Assembly (NCBI GenBank): GCA_003223025.1
Contig: QHXR01000002.1
Span: forward strand, 1 to 64,000
Direction: 5' to 3'
Source of the DNA: Acidobacteriota bacterium
GTDB taxonomy: Bacteria > Acidobacteriota > Blastocatellia > Pyrinomonadales > Pyrinomonadaceae
Length of the DNA stretch: 64,000 nucleotides
Notes under the pieces: model-generated
The model's database searches: none
Seen by the model: the letters and a program-made list of their open reading frames with translations, nothing else
Told to the model about the DNA's origin: nothing
Translations under genes and position numbers: made by a program
Shown: one piece after another, positions 27,231-35,586 of the stretch
How positions within the stretch are numbered: the stretch's first letter is position 1
How the letters are laid out: each line of letters starts with the position of its first letter

Positions 27231-27273
27231 TGGACCAAGAGAATTCTGACTAATCCAAAATCCAAAATAGGAA

Positions 27274-28980
27274 TTACATTCCTTTGTAATTCGGACCGCC
27301 GCCGCCTTCCGGAGTGACCCAATTGATTATCTGGTAAGGATCCGCAATATCGCACGTTTTGCAGTGGACGCAATTCGAGAAATTTACTTTCAGCTCGCGA
27401 CGCCCGGTCTTCGGATTCGCTTCCATCTCGTAAACCTGTGCCGGACAAAAACGCTGACACGGATTGCCGTACTCTTCCGCACATCGAGTCGCGCAGATCT
27501 CAGTGTCGAGCACGTGCAGGTGCGATGGCTGATCTTCGTCGTGTGAGACCGCCGCGTGATAGACGTCGGTGATCTTGTCGAAGGTGAGCTGCTTGTCGAT
27601 CTTCACACGACCGTATCGCTCTTCGACCGACGGCAAGCCTTCACCTGACAACATCTCCATACGCTCGTGTCCGGCGATGTGATGCTCCTTCGGCATGAAT
27701 CCCCACGCGAGCCCCTTCGTCAGAAACTGCAAACCTGAGTTGATCAGTGCAGACCAACGTCCCGACTGGAACGAAGCATGAAAATTTCGCACCGGGTGAA
27801 GCTCGTCGTAAATCCAACTGAGATTAACTTTCTCGTCGAAGTGCTTGAGCGTTTTCGCCGTGAAATCCTGGTGCTCGAAAGCACCCACGATCGTCTCCGC
27901 CGCGAGCATCCCGGATTTCATCGCCATGTGAATTCCCTTGATGCGCTGTCCGTTTAGAAACGATCCCGAATCCCCGACGATCAGAACTCCGTCGGCGTAA
28001 AGTTTCGGCATCGTCCAGAAGCCGCTCGTGTTGATCGTCTTCGCGCCGTACTTGATCATCTTGCCGCCCTTCAGAACTTCGGCGACTTTCGGATGCGTTT
28101 TGAATTTTTGGAATTCGAGATGCGGATCGATGTTCGGATCTTTGTAGTCAAGTCCGGTCACGTAGCCGATGCTGACGACATTGTTCTTCATCCCGTAGAT
28201 CCACCCGCCGCCGTAGGTGTCGGTGTCGGAAGGAAATCCAAGCGTGTGAACGACGCGGCCTTCGGCAAAATTTTCGGCGGGTACTTCCCACAGCTCTTTC
28301 ACGCCGATCGAAAACACCTGCGGCTCTTTGTCGTCCATCAAGCCGAGACGCGAGATCAATTGCTTAGCGAGCGAGCCGCGCGAGCCTTCTCCGAGCACAG
28401 TGACTTTCGCCATGATCTCGACCCCCGCCTCGAAATTCGCTTTCGGCTTGCCGTCTTTTCCGATACCTTTGTCGCCGGTTCGAACACCGATAACGGCGTT
28501 GTTATCGTCGTAGATCAGATCGGCTCCGGGAAATTCGGGAAAGATGTTTATGCCCGCTTCTTCGCATTTTTCGGCGAGCCACTCGCACATCTTGCTCAGG
28601 CTGATGATGTACTTGCCTTTGTTCTTGAGAGGCGGCGGAACGATCGGAGCATTGATCGAAGACTTCTCCGTTAGGTACCAGAACGCGTCTTCCGTCACAA
28701 CGGAATCGACGGGGCATCCCTGCTCGAGAAAGTCCGGCATCAGCTCGCGGATCGCGATCGGATCCATGACGGCGCCTGAAAGAATATGAGCACCGACAAA
28801 CGAGCCTTTCTCGATGATCGCGATCTCGAGATCGTCGATATGACTTCCAGGCAGTCTGCCGCTATCGACGTACTCGTTGTGTTTTTTTATTTCGCTCTTC
28901 AAGTGAAGAGCGGCCGCGAGGTTTGCCGGACCGGCCCCGACAAACAAAACATCCATCTCGATCTGTTCACGTTCGATCAT
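27274..28980 (-). CDS. Electron-transfer flavoprotein:ubiquinone oxidoreductase
   Basis: A 568-residue ETF-QO. It passes electrons from reduced electron-transfer flavoprotein (fatty-acid and amino-acid oxidation) to the quinone pool at the membrane. The FAD-binding motif VLFVGAGPANLAAALHL is at residues 11-27. The C-terminal domain carries the 4Fe-4S cysteines (NCVHCKTCDI near residue 537, with a further Cys earlier in the CATRCAEEYGNPCQRFCP region), and it ends in the family signature GGGGPNYKGM. Length and motifs match the family throughout. ETF alpha and beta genes are not in the window. It implies a beta-oxidising, respiring metabolism. Confidence 0.96.
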   Translation of the reverse strand: MIEREQIEMDVLFVGAGPANLAAALHLKSEIKKHNEYVDSGRLPGSHIDDLEIAIIEKGSFVGAHILSGAVMDPIAIRELMPDFLEQGCPVDSVVTEDAFWYLTEKSSINAPIVPPPLKNKGKYIISLSKMCEWLAEKCEEAGINIFPEFPGADLIYDDNNAVIGVRTGDKGIGKDGKPKANFEAGVEIMAKVTVLGEGSRGSLAKQLISRLGLMDDKEPQVFSIGVKELWEVPAENFAEGRVVHTLGFPSDTDTYGGGWIYGMKNNVVSIGYVTGLDYKDPNIDPHLEFQKFKTHPKVAEVLKGGKMIKYGAKTINTSGFWTMPKLYADGVLIVGDSGSFLNGQRIKGIHMAMKSGMLAAETIVGAFEHQDFTAKTLKHFDEKVNLSWIYDELHPVRNFHASFQSGRWSALINSGLQFLTKGLAWGFMPKEHHIAGHERMEMLSGEGLPSVEERYGRVKIDKQLTFDKITDVYHAAVSHDEDQPSHLHVLDTEICATRCAEEYGNPCQRFCPAQVYEMEANPKTGRRELKVNFSNCVHCKTCDIADPYQIINWVTPEGGGGPNYKGM

Positions 28981-29013
28981 AATTTCTCGCGATTATATCA
29001 AGCCGAGTTAATC

Positions 29014-29041
29014 ATTTGCGATTTTCGAATTGCGATTTGCG
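29014..29041. repeat. Heptamer array, ATTTGCG type, left arm
   Basis: Four units with 7-base period (ATTTGCG, ATTTTCG, AATTGCG, ATTTGCG) in the gap between ETF-QO and mtnA. It is the mirror image of the array at 29150-29177. Confidence 0.9.
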
Positions 29042-29045
29042 ATCC

Positions 29046-29129
29046 CTTTGCGCCTTAGCGGCTTTGCGTGAGCGTCTGTCTTGAGACCTTCAAAATTGGT
29101 GTTCACGCAAAGCCGCCAAGCCGCAAAGG
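29046..29129. repeat. REP-like palindromic element, copy 2
   Basis: Imperfect inverted repeat (29046-29072 with 29103-29129, about three mismatches), nested exactly between two mirrored heptamer arrays. It shares GGTGTTCACGCAAAG with the element at 21121-21200. Confidence 0.8.
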
Positions 29130-29149
29130 AAACGTGATCACAGAAAGAT

Positions 29150-29177
29150 CGCAAATCGAAAATCGCAAATCGCAAGT
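29150..29177. repeat. Heptamer array, CGCAAAT type, right arm
   Basis: Four units (CGCAAAT, CGAAAAT, CGCAAAT, CGCAAGT), reverse complement of the 29014 array. It ends 3 bases from the mtnA stop codon. Confidence 0.9.
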
Positions 29178-29180
29178 CCC

Positions 29181-30236
29181 CTATTCCTCAAACTGCTTCT
29201 TCAAACTCTCTGTGTACGGCGCTCTCGCGACGCCCTTCTCGGTGATGATCGCGGTCACTAGATCGTTCGGCGTGACGTCGAATGCGTAGTTGCTGACGAC
29301 TGCGTCATCGGGTGCGAGCTGGATGTCTTTCATGTGCGTCACCTCGCGGATGTCGCGCTCTTCGATCGGAATCTCCTCACCGGTCGGACATTCGAGATCA
29401 ACCGTCGATAGCGGAGCCGCAACATAAAAAGGAATACCGTGACGCTTAGCGAGAACGGCGACCATGTACGTCCCGATCTTGTTCGCGACATCGCCGTTCG
29501 CGGCAATGCGATCGCTGCCAACAACGACCGCATGCACGCCGCCCTTCTTCATAATGTGGCCACTCATGTTGTCGGTGATAAGCGTGACGGGAATGTCGTC
29601 CTGCATCAGCTCCCACGCCGTCAGACGAGCTCCTTGAAGATAAGGACGAGTCTCATCGGCGATGACTGAAACATGTTTCCCTTGGTCGACAGCTCCCCGG
29701 ATCACACCGAGCGCCGTTCCCCAGACTCCACCGGTCGCAAGAGCGCCGGCGTTGCAGTGTGTGAGCACTGTCGAATTATCTTCGAGCAGCTCGCCGCCAA
29801 ATTTCGCGATGAGACGCTGCGATTCGATGTCCTCAGTGTGGATCGCCTTGGCATCTTCGAGAAGGATCTGCTGGATCTCAGTCACAGACTTCCCTTCCGA
29901 CTTCGCTTTCTGAAACGTCCGGTTCATCCGATCGATCGCCCAGAAGAGATTGACCGCAGTCGGACGCGTTTTCGCGAGAACATCTGAGATGTACTCCAAC
30001 TCGTCTGCCAGATCGTCGATGTTCGTGCCGACGAACTGCTTCGCGCCGAGTGCGAAACCGTACGCCGCGGAGACTCCTATCGCCGGAGCTCCACGCACGA
30101 CCATGTCCTTGATACCGGCCGCGACGTCATTGTATGTCCGCAGCACGAGCCACTTTTCTTCTGTCGGCAAAAGACGCTGGTCGAGCATACGCACGCCTTC
30201 GTCGGACCATTCAACGGGGATGATGTTTAATTTCAT
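29181..30236 (-). CDS. mtnA: S-methyl-5-thioribose-1-phosphate isomerase
   Basis: A 351-residue MtnA of the eIF-2B/MtnA family. It converts methylthioribose-1-phosphate to methylthioribulose-1-phosphate in the methionine salvage pathway. Visible family signatures are [15 protein letters not shown] (about 48-62), [19 protein letters not shown] (about 160-178, containing the catalytic Cys) and [18 protein letters not shown] (about 239-256, containing the catalytic Asp). The C-terminal [13 protein letters not shown] tail is normal. No other methionine-salvage gene is in the window. The region immediately upstream of the start codon is a heptamer array, and no Shine-Dalgarno is visible. Confidence 0.96.
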   Translation of the reverse strand: MKLNIIPVEWSDEGVRMLDQRLLPTEEKWLVLRTYNDVAAGIKDMVVRGAPAIGVSAAYGFALGAKQFVGTNIDDLADELEYISDVLAKTRPTAVNLFWAIDRMNRTFQKAKSEGKSVTEIQQILLEDAKAIHTEDIESQRLIAKFGGELLEDNSTVLTHCNAGALATGGVWGTALGVIRGAVDQGKHVSVIADETRPYLQGARLTAWELMQDDIPVTLITDNMSGHIMKKGGVHAVVVGSDRIAANGDVANKIGTYMVAVLAKRHGIPFYVAAPLSTVDLECPTGEEIPIEERDIREVTHMKDIQLAPDDAVVSNYAFDVTPNDLVTAIITEKGVARAPYTESLKKQFEE

Positions 30237-30240
30237 TTTA

Positions 30241-30275
30241 GTTCGTAGTTCGTAGTTCGTCGTTCGTTGTTCGTC
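30241..30275. repeat. Heptamer array, GTTCGTA type, abutting the mtnA start
   Basis: Five units (GTTCGTA twice, GTTCGTC, GTTCGTT, GTTCGTC), starting 4 bases upstream of the mtnA start codon, where the ribosome-binding site would be expected. Confidence 0.9.
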
Positions 30276-30287
30276 GGCGCAGATGTC

Positions 30288-30427
30288 GGATGCGACTGGA
30301 ACGCGGGCGTCCCCGACTGCAACGCCGTGGCTTCCGCGGCGTCAAATCTCTCGGTTGTCAGGTCGCTAAGCGCCTTTTCGTGCTTCGCACTCATGCAGGC
30401 GGGGACGCCTGCGTTCCAGTCGCATCC
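30288..30427. repeat. Long REP-like inverted repeat (GGAACGC/GGGACGCC type)
   Basis: Arms 30288-30314 and 30401-30427 match over 27 bases with one G-T position, around an 86-base interior. The outer part (GATGCGACTGGAACG) recurs at 34127-34158 as a smaller hairpin. The 305-base gap between mtnA and the next gene consists mostly of the heptamer array and this element; no gene or other site is seen in it. An in-frame ORF through it is an extension artefact. Confidence 0.88.
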
Positions 30428-30541
30428 GCCATCTGCCACGGACCACGAACAACGATCGAAAAAGAAATCTTACGGAATCAGAACGCCTTCCGCAAAAATG
30501 TGAAACAAAATGCTTTGGATTACGCGTTTCAGGTTGAGGCT

Positions 30542-31219
30542 ATGAAACTCGAAAACATTCTCGACGGACTTCATGTATCGCTCACGCGACGACGTTGGAC
30601 TCAGTTATTCACGGTCTTCACGCGAATCCTCCTCGCATGCGGTTTTATTCCGCCGAGCATTAAGAAAATACTTCACCAGCCCTTCACGATGCTCCCTGAC
30701 TCGAATCCGGTCGGCCATTATTTCAACGCGCTATATGAGACAGGTTTCTATTACGAATTCATCGGATGGGCGCAGTTGGCAGCCGCGATCTTACTATTGT
30801 TTCCCAGAACGGCTCACTTCGGCGCGTTGATGTTCCTTCCGATCATCGTGAACATCGCCGTGCTGACTACATCCGTCGGATTCGTCGGCACCTGGGTCCT
30901 GACGATCCTAATGTCGCTCGCCGCGATCTGGCTCGTCGCGTGGGAATACGACCGGCTCAAGCCGATCGTTTTTCAGACTCGAGCTGAACGCACGCGGAGC
31001 ATTCCTTATCAGTTCATTTCCATTCCGGCATTCTTCGCGATCGGCGGTGCGGTCATGGCTTTTCTATGGAAGCTCATCCGCCTCGGAAACTTTTCAAATT
31101 ATCTGAATATCGGATTTCTGCTCGTCGGAATTGGACTCGTTTTCGGATTCGTCGTCGCGGTGCATTATCGATTCATGCGGGTCGGAAATCTTGAAACCGG
31201 CGGTGACGAGTTAATATAG
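30542..31219 (+). CDS. DoxX-like integral membrane protein
   Basis: A 225-residue membrane protein with about five to six hydrophobic helices (near 20-37, 68-90, 95-130, 155-178 and 190-215). The pattern of a helix followed by a K-IL-QPF segment and an FIGWAQLAAAILLLFPRTAHFGA stretch is DoxX/DUF417-like. These proteins are linked to quinone or redox processes in some bacteria, but this one's role is unknown. The start at 30542 is chosen because the 84 upstream in-frame codons are repeat DNA. The macro-domain gene starts 4 bases after its stop, indicating an operon. Confidence 0.75.
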   Translation: MKLENILDGLHVSLTRRRWTQLFTVFTRILLACGFIPPSIKKILHQPFTMLPDSNPVGHYFNALYETGFYYEFIGWAQLAAAILLLFPRTAHFGALMFLPIIVNIAVLTTSVGFVGTWVLTILMSLAAIWLVAWEYDRLKPIVFQTRAERTRSIPYQFISIPAFFAIGGAVMAFLWKLIRLGNFSNYLNIGFLLVGIGLVFGFVVAVHYRFMRVGNLETGGDELI

Positions 31220-31223
31220 TCGA

Positions 31224-31757
31224 ATGCACGAAGAGTTTTTCGATGGACGATTGATCGTCAAATCCGGAGACCTTACTGACGAAACCGTCGACGCGATCGT
31301 CAATGCCGCGAACTCAACACTCCTCGGGGGCGGCGGGGTCGACGGTGCGATCCATCGTCGCGGCGGACCGGCGATTCTCAAGGAATGTCGCGATATCCGC
31401 GCGACTCGATATCCCGACGGTTTGCCTACCGGCGAAGCGGTCATCACGACGGGCGGAAATCTCCCGGCTCGTCATGTTATTCACACAGTCGGTCCGATCT
31501 ATGGAATGAATGCGGGCCGCGACGCTGAGTTGCTGGAAGCGTGCTATCGAAATTCCGTGAAGCTGGCAGTAGAGAACGATCTCAGTACGATCGCGTTCCC
31601 ATCGATCTCAACCGGAGCTTACGGCTACCCAAAACACGAAGCGGCTCCCATCGTCTTCCGAGCCGTCGCAGATCTTCTTTCGGATCATTCGATCGAGCTT
31701 CGCTTGGTGTTCTTTTCTGAAAGCGATGCGAGCTCATTTGTGCAGCATTGTGCCTGA
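31224..31757 (+). CDS. Macro-domain ADP-ribose hydrolase
   Basis: A 177-residue single macro domain. The signature GDLTDETVDAIVNAANSTLL (residues 15-34) includes the ADP-ribose-binding NAAN. GGGGVDGAIHRRGG follows, and FPSISTGAYGYP is the second binding loop. This is the MacroD/YmdB group, which removes ADP-ribose from proteins or deacetylates O-acetyl-ADP-ribose. The start lies 4 bases downstream of the DoxX-like gene. No ADP-ribosyltransferase or toxin is adjacent, so a toxin-antitoxin role is not indicated. Confidence 0.94.
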   Translation: MHEEFFDGRLIVKSGDLTDETVDAIVNAANSTLLGGGGVDGAIHRRGGPAILKECRDIRATRYPDGLPTGEAVITTGGNLPARHVIHTVGPIYGMNAGRDAELLEACYRNSVKLAVENDLSTIAFPSISTGAYGYPKHEAAPIVFRAVADLLSDHSIELRLVFFSESDASSFVQHCA

Positions 31758-31778
31758 CGAACCTTCTTTGCTCGTATA

Positions 31779-31808
31779 GGAGCGAAATGTTTGTAAACAT
31801 GTCGCTCC
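31779..31808. repeat. Palindromic element between macro-domain gene and glgP
   Basis: GGAGCGAaATGTTT and AAACATgTCGCTCC form a 14-position stem with one mismatch, around two bases. It begins 21 bases past the macro-domain stop and is followed by a further GCGGAGCGAAG word. It could be a terminator without a T tract or a REP element. Confidence 0.7.
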
Positions 31809-31944
31809 CAGCGGAGCGAAGACAAACTCCCAATCGTCATTTCAAACTACTCGCCCCATCTGCGTGAACACATTGGTCAGTCCATATCGTTTGCTCCCCG
31901 CTACCGCTTGCTTTATAGTTTTTGGAAACTCTAATCACCACTTG

Positions 31945-34116
31945 ATGTCCGAAGTTTCCAACGAATCAATGCAACAAGCAGTTCAAGCCAAGGTCGAAGG
32001 GCCGTTTCGCGCGAGTTTCACCGAGATCACAAATCTCCCAGAATCGCTAAAAGCACTCGATACGATCTCAAAGAATTTTTACTGGTCGTGGCAGCCGACG
32101 GGCGCCGCTCTATTCCGCGAGCTCGATCCCGATCTGTGGATCAAGCACGAGCAGAATCCGCGCCTTCTTCTCGAGAACGTCCGTCAACTGCGCCTGTGGC
32201 AAAAAGCTGGTGACGAAGATTACGTCGGCAAGGTCGACGCGTTCGCGGCAAAGCTGGAAGATTACGTTTCGACAAAGGTCGCATCGTCACCGTCGATCGC
32301 GTATTTTTGCGCCGAATACGGCGTGCACAATTCCCTCCCGAATTATTCGGGCGGACTCGGGATTCTCGCGGGCGATCATTTGAAATCGGCGAGCGATCTC
32401 AACATCCCTCTTGTCGCGGTCGGCCTGCTCTATCGTTACGGATACTTCCGGCAGACGATCTCGCACGACGGTTTGCAGGAAGAAAGATACGCAGATGTGT
32501 TCGAATCTGAGCTGGCGCTCGAACCGGTTCTAGACGACTTCGGCGAGCACGTGAGCGTCGTTGTTCACATCCGCGGCCGCGAAGTGCAAGCTCAAGCATG
32601 GCTCGCGAAGATCGGTCGGATCTCTCTCTATCTCCTCGACACGAACGTTCCCGAGAACATCGAGATCGATCGTCTCATCACCGGGCATCTTTATGGCGGG
32701 AGCACGGAGACTCGCATCGTGCAGGAAAAAGTTCTCGGCATCGGCGGCGTCCGGCTTCTGCGAAAACTCGGACTCGCTCCGTCGGTGTTTCATTTGAACG
32801 AAGGGCATTCCGCTTTCCTGACCCTCGAGCTTGCACACGAATATCTTTCCGCGAATCCGTCTGCTTCTTTTGAGGAAGCCCAAACCGCGGTTCGGGCTCA
32901 GTGCGTGTTTACGACACATACTCCGGTCGCTGCGGGCAACGATGAATTTGCGACAAGCGAGCTCGGCGAATGTTTCTCTGCGGAATACATTTCAAGTTTA
33001 AAACTATCGCAGGAAGAGTTTTTTGATCTCGGACGCATCGACAAGGGCGATGACGCGGGACCTTTCGGGATGACGCCATTCGCTCTTCGCATGTCTCGTT
33101 CGGCAAACGGCGTCAGTGAGAAACACGGAGAAGTCTCGCGTAGTTTGTGGCGGAGAATGTTCTCCGAGAATTACGAAGAGAACGACGTCCCGATCACATC
33201 CGTGACAAACGGAGTTCACGCACCGACCTGGGTCGCATCCGAATATCAGAACTTGTTTGAAAGATCGATCGGACCGGATTGGCGTCAACTGACACACGAT
33301 CCCGCAGCATGGAAATCTGCCATCGATAATATTCCGGAATCGAAAATCTGGCAGACGCATGTCCAACTGAAAAATCTTTTGATCGCGTTTATCCGCGAAC
33401 GCACGAGGGCGAAAGAAACCGGCGCGACGGACACGATCCACGAACATACCGACACGCGAAAACTTTTATCGCCTAATGTGCTGACGGTCGGATTCGCCCG
33501 CCGTGTTGCCGCATACAAACGTTGGAATCTTCTGCTGTCGGATCTCGACAGGCTTCTGAAGATCGTCGATCACGCCGATCGCCCGGTGCAGTTCGTCTTC
33601 GCCGGAAAGGCACATCCGCAGGACCGCACCGCGAAGCAGATCCTGCAGCAGTTGATGAGTATCAATCACGATTCGAACTGGCAGCATCGCGCGGTTTTCA
33701 TTGAGGATTATGATCAGGAAGTCGCGAGGTATCTCGTTCAGGGCGTCGATGTCTGGATGAACGTCCCGCGTCGTCCGCTTGAAGCGAGCGGCACAAGCGG
33801 CATGAAAGCCGCGATGAACGGAGTGCTGAACTTTTCGATTCTCGACGGATGGTGGATCGAAGGTTACAACGGCGAGAACGGTTTCGAGATCGGGGATCTG
33901 AGCGAGGACGATAGCGAAGCCGCCGACGCACGCGATGCGGAATCATTGTATTCGACGCTGGAAAATCAGATAATCCCCGCGTTCTATGAGTTGGGCGACA
34001 ACGGCATCCCGACCAAATGGATTCGCAAGATGAAGGATGCGATCGCAACACTCACTCCGAAATTTTCGAGCGACAGGATGGTGAATGAATACGTTGAGCG
34101 AATTTATCGCTCGTAG
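31945..34116 (+). CDS. glgP: Alpha-glucan (glycogen) phosphorylase
   Basis: A 723-residue GT35 phosphorylase that releases glucose-1-phosphate from glycogen or maltodextrin, using pyridoxal phosphate. The N-terminal ~100 residues are the DUF3417 extension typical of the short bacterial/archaeal phosphorylase type. Core motifs include YFCAEYGVHNSLPNYSGGLG, VFHLNEGHSAF, FTTHTPVAAGND and the C-terminal ASGTSGMKAAMNGVLNFS near residue 610, which corresponds to the phosphate/PLP region. The start at 31945 (MSEVSN) is preferred over 31864. Glycogen synthase (glgA) is found about 28 kb away in the window, so the genome can both store and mobilise glycogen. Confidence 0.94.
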   Translation: MSEVSNESMQQAVQAKVEGPFRASFTEITNLPESLKALDTISKNFYWSWQPTGAALFRELDPDLWIKHEQNPRLLLENVRQLRLWQKAGDEDYVGKVDAFAAKLEDYVSTKVASSPSIAYFCAEYGVHNSLPNYSGGLGILAGDHLKSASDLNIPLVAVGLLYRYGYFRQTISHDGLQEERYADVFESELALEPVLDDFGEHVSVVVHIRGREVQAQAWLAKIGRISLYLLDTNVPENIEIDRLITGHLYGGSTETRIVQEKVLGIGGVRLLRKLGLAPSVFHLNEGHSAFLTLELAHEYLSANPSASFEEAQTAVRAQCVFTTHTPVAAGNDEFATSELGECFSAEYISSLKLSQEEFFDLGRIDKGDDAGPFGMTPFALRMSRSANGVSEKHGEVSRSLWRRMFSENYEENDVPITSVTNGVHAPTWVASEYQNLFERSIGPDWRQLTHDPAAWKSAIDNIPESKIWQTHVQLKNLLIAFIRERTRAKETGATDTIHEHTDTRKLLSPNVLTVGFARRVAAYKRWNLLLSDLDRLLKIVDHADRPVQFVFAGKAHPQDRTAKQILQQLMSINHDSNWQHRAVFIEDYDQEVARYLVQGVDVWMNVPRRPLEASGTSGMKAAMNGVLNFSILDGWWIEGYNGENGFEIGDLSEDDSEAADARDAESLYSTLENQIIPAFYELGDNGIPTKWIRKMKDAIATLTPKFSSDRMVNEYVERIYRS

Positions 34117-34126
34117 TTCGCCAACG

Positions 34127-34150
34127 GACTGGAACGCAAACGTTCCAGTC
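34127..34150. repeat. Small hairpin related to the 30288 element
   Basis: GACTGGAACG and its complement CGTTCCAGTC with a CAAA loop, followed by GCATCCGCC, the same flank as in the 30288-30427 element. It is preceded by CGTAGTTCG, a trace of the GTTCGTA heptamer. Confidence 0.8.
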
Positions 34151-34179
34151 GCATCCGCCGTGAACCTCGAACAGTAAAC

Positions 34180-34207
34180 TCGAAACGAGAAACTAGAAAC
34201 CAGAAAC
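34180..34207. repeat. Heptamer array, TAGAAAC type, before a start codon
   Basis: Four units (TCGAAAC, GAGAAAC, TAGAAAC, CAGAAAC), ending 8 bases from the ATG at 34216. The same word forms the arrays at 40360-40387 (inverted) and 40419-40439. Confidence 0.9.
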
Positions 34208-34215
34208 TGCCCCCT

Positions 34216-34938
34216 ATGACAAACACACAATTCAATACCGGCGCCATCAAACCCGTCGAGTGCGTCAAAGAAGGATTTGAGCTGATCAAGAAAGATTACT
34301 GGATCTTGTTCGCTATCGGTCTGGTCGGCGGATTGATCGGCGGAGCGACGATGTACATCCTCGCCGGTGCAATGTTCTGCGGGATCTTTTTCGCTTACTT
34401 GAAAGCGGTCGATGGAAAGCCTGTGACGTTCGATGACCTATGGAAAGGAATGAATTGGTTCGGCCCCGGACTGCTCGTCGTAGCGTTTATCGTCGTACCG
34501 CTCATAGGCTTTTACATTTTTGCGTATGTCTCGATGATCGGAGCGATAATCGGCGGCAGCCAGGCCGGTGAAGCGGGACTCGTCGGGGCGTTCGTCGTGA
34601 TCGGGATCATCGACCTCGTAGTTCTGGTCGCGATGGTATCGTTTCACACTCTTCTCATGTTCTCATTCCCGCTCATTGTCGATCGCAACCTCGGAGCGAT
34701 CGATGCAATGAGAACGAGTGCCAAAGCCGTGTGGCATAACCTCGGCGGCGTTGTCGGGCTGGTCGTGGTGAATATGGGTCTGGCGTTTGTCGGCTATCTC
34801 GCACTCTGCTTCGGACTGTATTTTGTCATCCCGATCATTATCGCAGGCAACGTTGTAGCTTACAGACGAGTCTTTCCATCTTTGGAAATGCGGACGAACG
34901 TCAATCCTCCTCCGCCTGACTCGTATAACTGGTCTTAA
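34216..34938 (+). CDS. Integral membrane protein of unknown function
   Basis: A 240-residue protein with about five hydrophobic segments (near 28-60, 80-105, 112-135, 138-165, 185-215), rich in Gly, Val and Ile. A conserved-looking central part (FPLIVDRNLGAIDAMRTSAKAVWHN) resembles the membrane domain seen in DUF975-like and glycerophosphodiesterase-associated proteins, in which a helix-DR-G--AM-R-S motif recurs. No enzymatic residues can be assigned. It precedes ytxJ by 5 bases and is likely co-transcribed with it. The start codon is immediately preceded by a heptamer array rather than a Shine-Dalgarno. Confidence 0.7.
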   Translation: MTNTQFNTGAIKPVECVKEGFELIKKDYWILFAIGLVGGLIGGATMYILAGAMFCGIFFAYLKAVDGKPVTFDDLWKGMNWFGPGLLVVAFIVVPLIGFYIFAYVSMIGAIIGGSQAGEAGLVGAFVVIGIIDLVVLVAMVSFHTLLMFSFPLIVDRNLGAIDAMRTSAKAVWHNLGGVVGLVVVNMGLAFVGYLALCFGLYFVIPIIIAGNVVAYRRVFPSLEMRTNVNPPPPDSYNWS

Positions 34939-34943
34939 AACTT

Positions 34944-35270
34944 ATGCTGGCAAATTTTAAAAACGTCGAATCGCTCGACGGACTCGATCGTCTGTTTACT
35001 CAATCCTACGAGCGTCCCGTCGTGCTTCTAAAGCACAGCACGACGTGCGGGATCAGCTCGGGCGTCTATCGCGTGGTCCAGAATATCGCAGCGGACGTCA
35101 ACGTCGTCGTCATTCAAACACACCGGGACATTTCAAATGCGATAGCAGCCCGCACGGGTTTGCGGCACGAGTCGCCGCAAGCGATCGTTCTTCGCGACGG
35201 ACGGCCCGTGTACCACGCGTCGCATTACGACATCGAGGCCGAGCACATCGAAGAGAAGCTTAATGGTTGA
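34944..35270 (+). CDS. ytxJ: YtxJ-like monothiol bacilliredoxin
   Basis: A 108-residue thioredoxin-fold protein of the YtxJ family, bacilliredoxins that remove bacillithiol from proteins. The active-site Cys35 is in KHSTTCGISSG, where Firmicute members usually have TCPIS, so the cis-proline-adjacent position is Gly here. A second family motif, ESPQAIVLRDGRPVYHASH, gives the C-terminal strand-helix. This implies low-molecular-weight thiol chemistry with bacillithiol, although no bshABC gene is in the window. It overlaps the next gene by 8 bases, implying translational coupling. Confidence 0.88.
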   Translation: MLANFKNVESLDGLDRLFTQSYERPVVLLKHSTTCGISSGVYRVVQNIAADVNVVVIQTHRDISNAIAARTGLRHESPQAIVLRDGRPVYHASHYDIEAEHIEEKLNG

Positions 35271-35556
35271 ACCGGTTCAGATCATCGAAGAGAGCGATTC
35301 GGCGGTCTCGATCAAGTGGTCGGACGATGCCGACACGCATTACACGGCGATGGAGCTCCGGCGCTCATGTCCGTGTGCCGGCTGCATCAATGAATGGACC
35401 GGCGAGAAGATGCTCGACGACGCTAAGATCGCCGAAGATATCTCGATCAAACACACCTCGATAGTGGGGCGATACGCGCTGAATTTCCACTTCTCCGACG
35501 GCCACGATACCGGGATCTTTAGTTTTGCTTTTTTGAGGAAGGTTGCTGGGATTTAA
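35263..35556 (+). CDS. DUF971 / GBBH-like N-terminal domain protein
   Basis: A 97-residue stand-alone DUF971 domain, related to the N-terminal domain of gamma-butyrobetaine hydroxylase. Cysteines in RRSCPCAGCINEWTGE (residues about 30-44) probably bind zinc, and WSDDADTHYTAMELR precedes them. In many genomes this small protein is encoded beside Fe-S cluster or thiol-metabolism genes. Here it overlaps ytxJ by 8 bases (ATGGTTGA), suggesting a shared role in redox or metal handling. Function is unproven. Confidence 0.9.
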   Translation: MVEPVQIIEESDSAVSIKWSDDADTHYTAMELRRSCPCAGCINEWTGEKMLDDAKIAEDISIKHTSIVGRYALNFHFSDGHDTGIFSFAFLRKVAGI

Positions 35557-35586
35557 TGAGGCACCGTTCTTTCGGGTGCAAGCCTA

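Noticed and set aside
30290-30541. 84-codon extension of the DoxX-like protein
   Set aside because: It runs through the REP-like inverted repeat; composition is unlike a protein.
31224-31757. Macro-domain protein as antitoxin of a DarT-like system
   Set aside because: The neighbour is a DoxX-like membrane protein; no ADP-ribosyltransferase is present.
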